From the NCBI RefSeq assembly GCF_011045035.1, contig NZ_JAALAA010000006.1:186001-250000 (forward strand): 64,000 bases of DNA, read 5' to 3'. Numbering within the stretch: position 1 is the stretch's first letter; each line of letters opens with the position of its first letter. The DNA comes from Nocardioides turkmenicus. Its GTDB lineage: Bacteria > Actinomycetota > Actinomycetes > Propionibacteriales > Nocardioidaceae. The notes under the pieces were generated by a model. That model was not told the origin of the DNA. It ran no database searches and worked only from the letters and a program-made list of their open reading frames with translations. The position numbers and the translations under genes are program-made. Shown here one piece after another: positions 7,943-14,133 of this stretch.

Positions 7943-8370
7943 CCGTGTCCGAGACTCAGACGACCCTGACGCTCCCGGACGGCTGGGAGAGCGTCGACCC
8001 ACCCGACGGCGTACGTCTCCTGGCGCTCGCGCCGGCCCACGGCACGTTCCGCGCCAACATCACGGTGACCGCCCAGACCAACGGCGACATCGGGTTCCGC
8101 GACTGGCAAGTCGGATCGGAGATGGCGTTCACCCAGATGATGCCGGGCTACACGCCGATCGATCTCGAGCGGCTCACGATCGCCGGGCAGGAGGCGGGGC
8201 GGCGGCTGGCGATGTACGACGGACCTGGCGGCTCCGCGCTGACCATGGAGCAGTGGTTCGTGGCGATCGACGGAGTCGGCCACACCCTCACCGCCACCGT
8301 GCCGACCAGCGACTACGCGACCTGGGCCGCCCGGATCGACGCCACCGCCGCCACCTGGAGCCCGGCATGA
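7939..8370 (+). CDS. LpqN/DcrB (DUF1795)-like protein of the ESX-like cassette
   Basis: The 143-aa protein reads MTVSETQTTLTLPDGWESVDPPDG, then RANITVTAQTNGDIGFRDWQ, GRRLAMYDGPGGSALTMEQWFVAIDGVGHTLTATVP. The pattern (LPdGW, aNi.vt, dW......, qw......g.......) fits the DcrB/LpqN fold seen in secretion-associated proteins. No signal peptide is visible, so it probably acts inside the cell. GTG 7939 overlaps the previous stop by 4 nt, and its own stop overlaps the next ATG (8367) by 4 nt, indicating one operon. Confidence 0.55.
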   Translation: MTVSETQTTLTLPDGWESVDPPDGVRLLALAPAHGTFRANITVTAQTNGDIGFRDWQVGSEMAFTQMMPGYTPIDLERLTIAGQEAGRRLAMYDGPGGSALTMEQWFVAIDGVGHTLTATVPTSDYATWAARIDATAATWSPA

Positions 8371-8814
8371 ACGCCGCGGCGACGGAGGTCGTCTGGGTCC
8401 TGGCAGGCCCGGGCGGACGCCTGGAGCACCGCGCCACGGTCGACCCCACGGGGGATCCATCTCCGGCTCGCCCTCGACGGCACCCGTACGCAGCACCTCG
8501 GTGTCCCGCGCGGCCACCTGGTCCCGAGCCTGGTCCGCACCCTGAAGATCCGCCCGATCAAGGATGCCGCCGGGTCGGTGCGCCCGTTCCCGACCGCTCG
8601 GATGGCCGAGCTGCTGGGCGAGGACCAGGATGCCCGCGACACGGTCCTGGCCGAGGTCGGCGCCCGCACCGCGTGGTCGATCGCGGTCGGCGAGTGGCAG
8701 CTCACAGGCATCAACGGTCCCGACGGTCTCCACCTCGCCCTGGAGGACAGGCTCACCCCCGTCACCAACACCGCCTTCTACCGGCTGCTGTGCGAGCAGC
8801 TCGGTGCCTACTGA
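8367..8814 (+). pseudogene. Frameshifted ESX-cassette gene (about 148 aa if repaired)
   Basis: ATG 8367 overlaps the previous stop and opens a frame reading MNAAATEVVWVLAGPGGRLEHRATVDPTG. It then dissolves into Pro/Arg-rich shadow sequence. The continuation lies in the +1 frame: removing one base from the five-G run at 8450-8454 gives ...DPTGIHLRLALDG, then GVPRGHLVPSLVRTL, and a clean end at ...FYRLLCEQLGAY (TGA 8812). The downstream part has no start of its own before GTG 8578. This is either a sequencing error in a homopolymer, slippage, or a true loss. No family is recognised. The product may belong to the EspG-like or chaperone class by position. Confidence 0.6.
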
Positions 8815-9245
8815 TCCCGGCGGAGCGTGAGGGTCGTGAGGTCGGCGCCGAGGATGCGGAAGGCGTCGACGAGCAGGTCGGCGACGAGCCCGGCCTCGGA
8901 CTGGGGCACGGTCCGCCAGTAGTGCGGTTGAGACGGCGCCGGGCCGATCGGGTCGGTCTCGCCGGGCGTCAGCCAGCCGGCCGCGCGAAGCGCCTCGTGC
9001 TGCTCGGCTGAGGCCTCCCAGGTGCCGCCGATGTGCTGCGTACCTGCGAACTCGGCGAAGAGCACCTCGTCGACACACAGCACCTGACCCCAACGAAACG
9101 GGACGGCAGGCTTCGACCTGAGCCGGGCGAGGAAGCCCGTCGGCTCCGGGGCCGGCGGCTCGGGCTCGCCGATCGTCACGAACTCCTGCTGTCCGAGATC
9201 GGCGAGCTCGGAGGTGATCCGTTGCTGCCACTGCGTCGCGTCCAT
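8808..9245 (-). CDS. TY-Chap-like (type III secretion chaperone-fold) protein
   Basis: The 145-aa protein starts MDATQWQQRITSELADLGQQEFVTIGE and ends with HYWRTVPQSEAGLVADLLVDAFRILGADLTTLTL. This head-to-tail pattern matches actinobacterial TY-Chap N-terminal proteins, a chaperone-like fold often linked to ESX and polymorphic toxin genes. The assignment is from memory of the pattern and is tentative. The open frame extends far upstream in GC-rich shadow, and ATG 9245 is the only start followed by protein-like composition. It is convergent with the cassette and overlaps its last gene by 7 nt. Confidence 0.5.
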   Translation of the reverse strand: MDATQWQQRITSELADLGQQEFVTIGEPEPPAPEPTGFLARLRSKPAVPFRWGQVLCVDEVLFAEFAGTQHIGGTWEASAEQHEALRAAGWLTPGETDPIGPAPSQPHYWRTVPQSEAGLVADLLVDAFRILGADLTTLTLRRDQ

Positions 9246-9378
9246 CCGTCCATCCAACCAGGGCCGGGAACACGCCCCGCGGGTTACCGCCACGTTCACC
9301 AGCCGGGGGTTGTCACCCCGACGCCGCACTGGTTGCATCGGTGCGCTGCCTTCCGCCCCCACGACGAAGGACCCCCAC

Positions 9379-10155
9379 ATGACTCTCGGGAAACGCCTCG
9401 CGCGCCGGCTCGCCCTCGCCCTTCCGCTCGCCGCACTCCTCTCCGTCGTACCGGCGGCCGCCTGGGCCGCCCCGCCACCCGCGCTGCCGGCCTCGGCACC
9501 CGAGGCCGACCGCACCTGGCAGCCGGCGCTCGACTTCGACACCGACGGCTGTTACAGCACCCCGGCGATCGGGCCGGACGGCACGCTCAACGGCGGCCTC
9601 GCGATGGGCGGCACCGTCAACGGCCAGTGCCGCGACCTCTCCGACCTGCAGAACACCAACGTCTACTCGCGCTCGAAGTGCAACAACGGCTGGTGCGCGT
9701 ACCTCTACGGCTACTACTTCGAGAAGGACCAGGTCTCCTGGGGTCCCGGCTCGGCCGGCCACCGGCACGACTGGGAGCACATCATCGTGTGGGTGCAGGA
9801 CGGTCACGCCCGCTACATGTCGGTCTCGCAGCACTCCAGCTACGCGATCAAGCCCGAGTCGGAGCTGCAGTTCGAGGGCGGTACGCACCCCAAGGCCGTC
9901 TATCACAAGGACGGCGGCAGCACCCACTGCTTCCGCTTCCCCAAGACCGGCGGCGGCGACGAGCCGCCCGAGAACCACGAGGGTGTCTGGCAGGTCAAGG
10001 GCCTGGTTGGCTGGGACAACTACCCGGCCGGCATCCGCGACCGGCTGGTCGCGGCCGACTTCGGTGCCGCCACCTTCAAGCTCACCGATGCCCGCTTCGG
10101 TGCGACGCTGGCCGCCGGGAAGCCGAGCGCGGTGACCCTGGACCCGTACGCCTGA
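9379..10155 (+). CDS. Secreted NPP1/NLP (necrosis- and ethylene-inducing-like) protein
   Basis: The 258-aa protein has a Sec signal peptide (LARRLALALPLAALLSVVPAAAWAA, cleavage near 30). Its mature region carries the NLP signature GHRHDWEH at residues 127-134 and nearby conserved DFDTDGCYST and YFEKD. Known NLPs bind plant sphingolipids through a Ca/Mg site formed by this His/Asp/Glu cluster and damage plant membranes. Several actinomycetes carry them. Four cysteines could form two disulfides. ATG 9379 has GAAGGA at 9366-9371. Whether it is cytolytic cannot be told from sequence. Confidence 0.88.
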   Translation: MTLGKRLARRLALALPLAALLSVVPAAAWAAPPPALPASAPEADRTWQPALDFDTDGCYSTPAIGPDGTLNGGLAMGGTVNGQCRDLSDLQNTNVYSRSKCNNGWCAYLYGYYFEKDQVSWGPGSAGHRHDWEHIIVWVQDGHARYMSVSQHSSYAIKPESELQFEGGTHPKAVYHKDGGSTHCFRFPKTGGGDEPPENHEGVWQVKGLVGWDNYPAGIRDRLVAADFGAATFKLTDARFGATLAAGKPSAVTLDPYA

Positions 10156-10158
10156 GGT

Positions 10159-11916
10159 TCAGTCGGAGTCGCGCATCTTCGCGAGCCTGGCGCGTAGGGC
10201 AGGCTCGCGGTGCGCGTTGGCGCGCAGTTCGACGTACGCGTCGCCGTAGACCCAGAGCAGCGCGTCGTCGAGCCGCCGCACGGCACCCGGCGGGTAGCGG
10301 TAGTCCATCCGCGCCATCAGGGTGTCCTCGTCGACCGAGCGCAGCGTGTCGCCGAGCTCGGTCAGCGAGGTGATGCCCAGCTCGAGGATGACGCCGGAGA
10401 TCCAGCCGTAGTGGTCGGTGCGGGACCAGCCGGCGTCGGCGTACTGCCCGGCGAGGAAGGCCGCCAGCTCACGGGGACTGATGCGGGGGTCGTCGTCGAG
10501 CGCCTGGGTGCTGGCGCCGGTCACGCCCTGCCGCAGGCGGTCCCTGATCGTGGAGAACTCACGGTCGGCGAGCTCGAGCAGCCCAGCGGCGAGGGTGAAC
10601 CGGCGGTCGAAGTCGGGTACGTGCTCGCTGGGGATGGTGCCCTTGTAGCGGATGTCGTGCTCGAACTCGGCCCAGGCGTGCTGCAGCACGGTGCGGATCT
10701 GGATCTGCGCCTGGCGGCCCCGCAACAGCTCGTACGCCGCCTGCCCCTCGCGCGCGGGGTCGAGGCTGACCAGCAGGTGACGGCTGGCGTACCCGAACCG
10801 GCCCTCGCTCGCCGTCTCCTCGCCCATGTCGCGGTCGTCGAGGACCACCACCTGGTCGTCGAGGAGCTCGGCGACGGCCTGGACGTCGCTGTGGACGTAC
10901 GTGATCACCCGGAGCCCGATCTGGTCGGTGATCTCGCGGAGCGGGTCGGTGTAGACGGGCCGTCCGTCGACGGTGCGAGCCGCCTTCGCCGCGAACGACG
11001 CGACCGACTTCGCGCGGGAGCTCACGGTGAGGTAGTTGATGCCCGCCTCGTCGAGGATCGACGTCACCAGCTGGACGTACAGGTCGGCGGCCTCCTGCAG
11101 CGTCGGCTGGATCGCGGCGTACTCACGGACCGCGGTCCCGGGGTCGTGGACCTTCGCGCCGGCTCGCCCGCGCGGTGTGGGATGGAGGTCGTCGGGCAGC
11201 GTCGGCGTGACGATGTAGCCGGTGGCGAAGTCGCCGTACGTCGTGGTCTGGTCCGGTGCGCGGGTCGCGAACAGGCCGATGTAGGCGCACAGCACCGCGT
11301 CGACCTGGTCCTCGACCGCGCGCAGCTCGCTCTTGCGTACGGCACTCTCGGCGGCGGTGCGGAGGGCGAGCCAGGACGGGTCGTCGAGCAGCAGCGACGG
11401 GTCGGCGCTCTGGAGCCCCTCGAGCAGGCCGAGCAGCACGAGCAACTCGGCGCGGAGCTGGTCGATCTCGCGTCCCGACTTGTGCTTGTACTTCAGCGTC
11501 CGGCCCAGGCGGAAGAGGGCGACCGTCGCGGGGTGCGGATAGACCTCGATCGCCCGCCGCCGGCGGCCCGACCGCGGGTTCATGTCGAGCCCGAGCCGGG
11601 CCGCGATCCGGGCGCCCCGCGGCTGCTCGCCGAACTCGGGCTTGCTGGTGTTGGTGGGGTGCGCACCCGCGTCGAAGCGAGCGAAGTCCTTGTTGAGCGC
11701 CGCCTCGGCCGGCCGGTTGCCGGTGGGGTTGGTGACGATCAGCGGAGCATCGATCGCGGCCAGACACTCGTCGGCGACGTACGGCTCGAGGGCGGTGACG
11801 ATCTCGTCGTCGGTCCGGGCGGCCGAGACGTGGACGAGGCGGCCCTCCTCGTCCAGGACGGCCAGGCCGGTGGGCCTGCGCGCGCCCCAGGCGAGGTCGA
11901 CTCCGATGAAGTACAT
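10159..11916 (-). CDS. DUF429 domain fused to a RelA/SpoT-type alarmone synthetase domain
   Basis: The 585-aa protein has two parts. Residues 1-240 start MYFIGVDLAWG and contain AAIDAPL and EVYPHPA, the DUF429 fold (RNase H-like, predicted nuclease). Residues 270-440 show the small-alarmone-synthetase pattern: TVSSRAKSVASFAAKA (Arg301, Lys303), DQIGLRVITY (Asp331, Arg336), FGYASRH (374-380), QIQIRT (404-409) and HAWAEFEHDIRYK (413-425). The Rel catalytic residues therefore appear present, so (p)ppGpp-like pyrophosphate transfer is plausible. A helical tail follows. No HD hydrolase domain is present. The fusion of a putative nuclease to an alarmone synthetase is unusual. Confidence 0.8.
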   Translation of the reverse strand: MYFIGVDLAWGARRPTGLAVLDEEGRLVHVSAARTDDEIVTALEPYVADECLAAIDAPLIVTNPTGNRPAEAALNKDFARFDAGAHPTNTSKPEFGEQPRGARIAARLGLDMNPRSGRRRRAIEVYPHPATVALFRLGRTLKYKHKSGREIDQLRAELLVLLGLLEGLQSADPSLLLDDPSWLALRTAAESAVRKSELRAVEDQVDAVLCAYIGLFATRAPDQTTTYGDFATGYIVTPTLPDDLHPTPRGRAGAKVHDPGTAVREYAAIQPTLQEAADLYVQLVTSILDEAGINYLTVSSRAKSVASFAAKAARTVDGRPVYTDPLREITDQIGLRVITYVHSDVQAVAELLDDQVVVLDDRDMGEETASEGRFGYASRHLLVSLDPAREGQAAYELLRGRQAQIQIRTVLQHAWAEFEHDIRYKGTIPSEHVPDFDRRFTLAAGLLELADREFSTIRDRLRQGVTGASTQALDDDPRISPRELAAFLAGQYADAGWSRTDHYGWISGVILELGITSLTELGDTLRSVDEDTLMARMDYRYPPGAVRRLDDALLWVYGDAYVELRANAHREPALRARLAKMRDSD

Positions 11917-11964
11917 GGGCCCAGCCTGCCCGCCCGGGCGGCGCCCGCATAACCCCGGAGGTCG

Positions 11965-12666
11965 TCAGCGAGTCGCCTGCACGATCGTGATCGGCCCGAA
12001 CCGGTGGTCGATGTGGTCGATCTCGCGGGCGTCGGTGAACCCGGCGTCGGTGAGCAGGTCGACGATCCCGTTGTCGAGGTTGCGCTCGGTATAGGCGTTC
12101 ATGCCGCGGTGGCGGTGGCCCTCGTGCCCGTGTCTGCGCCCGTGGTCGTGCCCGCCGGGGCCGTGGTCGGGGGCGCCGAAGTCGACGATGGTCACCCGCC
12201 CGCCGGGCTTGAGCACCCGGTGAGCCTCCCGCCCGAACCCCTCACGCCCGGCGTCGTCGACGTGGTGGAGCGCGAGCGAGGAGACGATGTGGTCGACGCT
12301 GCCGTCCTCCGGCAGCAACCGGTCGGCATACCCCTGCACCAGCGAGAGACGTACGCCTCGCCGACCCGCCTTCCGGGCGGCCAGCCGCAGCGCGCTCGGG
12401 TCGGGGTCGTGGCCGGTGACGACGGCTCCGGGTACGGCACGCAGCACCGCGAACGAGAGGTTGCCGGTGCCGCAGCCGACGTCGAGCACGGTCTCGCCGG
12501 GTCGGATGCCGGCGAGCTCGACCGTCCGTTCGTGGAGCGGGCGCACGCGCGCGAACCGGGTGAAGAGGTCGTAGAGGGGGAGGAGCCAGGTGCGGCCCAT
12601 GCCGGGGAGGAAGTCGCGGCCTCGATCGCTCTCGGCGCGGCCGTCGATGATCTGTATGGTGGTCAT
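11965..12666 (-). CDS. Class I SAM-dependent methyltransferase with His-rich insert
   Basis: The 233-aa protein has the methyltransferase motif I VLDVGCGTGNLSF near residue 65, motif II-like GHDPDPSALRLAARKA, and post-motifs DHIVSSLALHHV and VLKPGGRVTIVDFG. Between the core and the C-terminal helix it carries a stretch of about 20 residues with seven His (DHGPGGHDHG...), a possible metal-binding loop. The substrate is unknown. An extra in-frame ATG lies at 12684, but 12666 starts closer to the family body. It is divergent from the AraC gene and may be its target. Confidence 0.8.
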   Translation of the reverse strand: MTTIQIIDGRAESDRGRDFLPGMGRTWLLPLYDLFTRFARVRPLHERTVELAGIRPGETVLDVGCGTGNLSFAVLRAVPGAVVTGHDPDPSALRLAARKAGRRGVRLSLVQGYADRLLPEDGSVDHIVSSLALHHVDDAGREGFGREAHRVLKPGGRVTIVDFGAPDHGPGGHDHGRRHGHEGHRHRGMNAYTERNLDNGIVDLLTDAGFTDAREIDHIDHRFGPITIVQATR

Positions 12667-12673
12667 ATCTCCA

Positions 12674-12741
12674 CGATGGGACATTCTGCGGATATGCGGT
12701 GGGAGGGAAGTCGGTGACGATGGGACGTTCTTCGGATGCGG
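12674..12741. repeat. Imperfect 24-26 bp direct repeat between the methyltransferase and AraC starts
   Basis: CGATGGGACATTCTGCGGAT at 12674 recurs as CGATGGGACGTTCTTCGGAT at 12718, followed in both by (AT)GCGG. The units are 44 nt apart. AraC-family proteins bind direct repeats of about 20 bp, so these may be operator half-sites. Alternatively they are a tandem duplication of the start region, since the second copy contains an ATG of the AraC frame. Confidence 0.5.
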
Positions 12742-13640
12742 CCACGCCCGCGAGGAGCGTGCTGCGCACCGTGCGCGCCGACGGCACCCCGATCTACCGC
12801 TGGGACCAGCGCCCGGGCGTACCTCCCGTCAGGGTCGTACCCTTCGATCCCGACTGCGACACCGAGCATCTGCCGCCCGACAACCGGCACGCCCACGACT
12901 TCTGGGTGCTGGCCTACGTCGAGCGCGGCGGAGGCCCCGTCGGCCTTGACGGCCGGCAGGTGACGCTGCGCGACGGAGAGGTCCACGCGGTGGCTCCCGG
13001 CGAGGTCGTCGCCGCCGAGTCGATCGCCGAGCTCACCCACGCGCGAGCCTGGTCGGTGGCCTTCACCCCCGACGCGATCCCCTCCCTCGCCTCCATCTCC
13101 CCGCTCACCTGGGCCCACCACCCCCTCCTCGCCCTCTTCGCCGCCGACGGCCGCCAAGCGCTGGTGCCGGAAGCCGAGCGCCCGCGCTGGCAGTCCTGGC
13201 TCGCCGAGCTCGCCGACGAGCTGCAGCACCCCGACCGCCTCGGCGCCCCCGAAGCCATCACCGCCATCCTCACGAACCTCCTGGTCGCCTCCGCCCGCCT
13301 GGCCCCGAGCGCTCCTATCGCCCCCGACCCGTTGGTCAGTCGCGTGTTCGACGAGATCGAGAGGACGTACGCCACCAAGGTCACCGCCGGCGACCTGGCC
13401 CGGTCCTTGGGCTACACCCCCGGCCACCTCACCACCGTCCTGCGCCAACGCACCGGCCGCACCCTCCTCGACTGGCTCACCGAGCGCCGCCTCACCGAAG
13501 CCCGCCGCCTTCTCCGCGAGACCGACCTCCCCCTCTCGGTCATCTCCACCCGCACCGGCCTCACCGACCCCGGCTACCTCGTACGCCGCTTCAAGGCCCG
13601 CTACGGCACCACCCCCGACCGCTGGCGCCGGGAGGCGTGA
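12714..13640 (+). CDS. AraC-family transcriptional regulator
   Basis: The 308-aa protein has an N-terminal cupin-like sensor (HAHDFWVLAYVERGGG and LRDGEVHAVAPGEV). Its C-terminal double helix-turn-helix, about 205-308, includes KVTAGDLARSLGYTPGHLTTVLRQRTGRTLLDWLTERRLTEARRLL, then SVISTRTGLTDPGYLVRRFKARYGTTPDRWRRE. These are the two AraC HTHs. GTG 12714 lies 5-6 nt after GGGAGGGA (12700s). ATG 12720 and an earlier GTG 12699 are alternatives. It diverges from the methyltransferase across a direct repeat that may be its binding site. Confidence 0.9.
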   Translation: MTMGRSSDAATPARSVLRTVRADGTPIYRWDQRPGVPPVRVVPFDPDCDTEHLPPDNRHAHDFWVLAYVERGGGPVGLDGRQVTLRDGEVHAVAPGEVVAAESIAELTHARAWSVAFTPDAIPSLASISPLTWAHHPLLALFAADGRQALVPEAERPRWQSWLAELADELQHPDRLGAPEAITAILTNLLVASARLAPSAPIAPDPLVSRVFDEIERTYATKVTAGDLARSLGYTPGHLTTVLRQRTGRTLLDWLTERRLTEARRLLRETDLPLSVISTRTGLTDPGYLVRRFKARYGTTPDRWRREA

Positions 13641-13668
13641 GACGCGTAAGGCGTCTTACGCAACTCGC

Positions 13669-14133
13669 TTAGGCGGACGCCTCATCGAGACGCTCACTCA
13701 GCCACTCGGGGATGTTTCCGGCTTCACGCGGAAAGTCGCGTACGTCGATGGCGTAGTTGAACGCTCGAATCGGCGTGCTCCATCGGGGCTCATCGTCATA
13801 GTTGAACGTTGTGCGGGCATCGGCGTGGCCGTCGCCCAAGTCAGTGATGGTCCACCGGGCCGACATCCAGGTGCCTGCCCCGGGTGTGTACATGACCTTA
13901 CGCAGTTCGTTGAGGAGGTCGTCGACCTCGAAAGGGACGCCCTGGGACTCATCGATGGTGCCGTCGGGTCGCTCGACGATGAGTTCGTGCTCGGACAGCA
14001 TGGAGAGGGAGTTGCGGTTGAAGGTCAGCTTGCGCCAAGGGCCGGTGACCTCGGCAGGAATGAGCGCCGAGATCTCACTGATCAGCTCCCCCTGACGTGT
14101 CAGGTTCGGGCCTTGCGGATTCGGGGCGGACAT
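13669..14133 (-). CDS. Probable immunity protein (YezG/DUF600-like) for the adjacent toxin
   Basis: The 154-aa soluble protein contains GELISEISALIPAEVTGPWRKLTF, then WMSARWTITDLGDGHADARTTFNYDDEPRW and a closing DFPREAGNIPEWLSERL. The order (helix, G.W..L.f, aG.W.s..wti...G.....fnYD..P, FPR....iPeWl) resembles YezG/DUF600-type immunity proteins found after polymorphic toxins in Gram-positives. The gene starts 59 nt inside the 3' end of the toxin gene, so the two are translationally coupled. The family call is moderate. The immunity role is supported mainly by this arrangement. Confidence 0.65.
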   Translation of the reverse strand: MSAPNPQGPNLTRQGELISEISALIPAEVTGPWRKLTFNRNSLSMLSEHELIVERPDGTIDESQGVPFEVDDLLNELRKVMYTPGAGTWMSARWTITDLGDGHADARTTFNYDDEPRWSTPIRAFNYAIDVRDFPREAGNIPEWLSERLDEASA

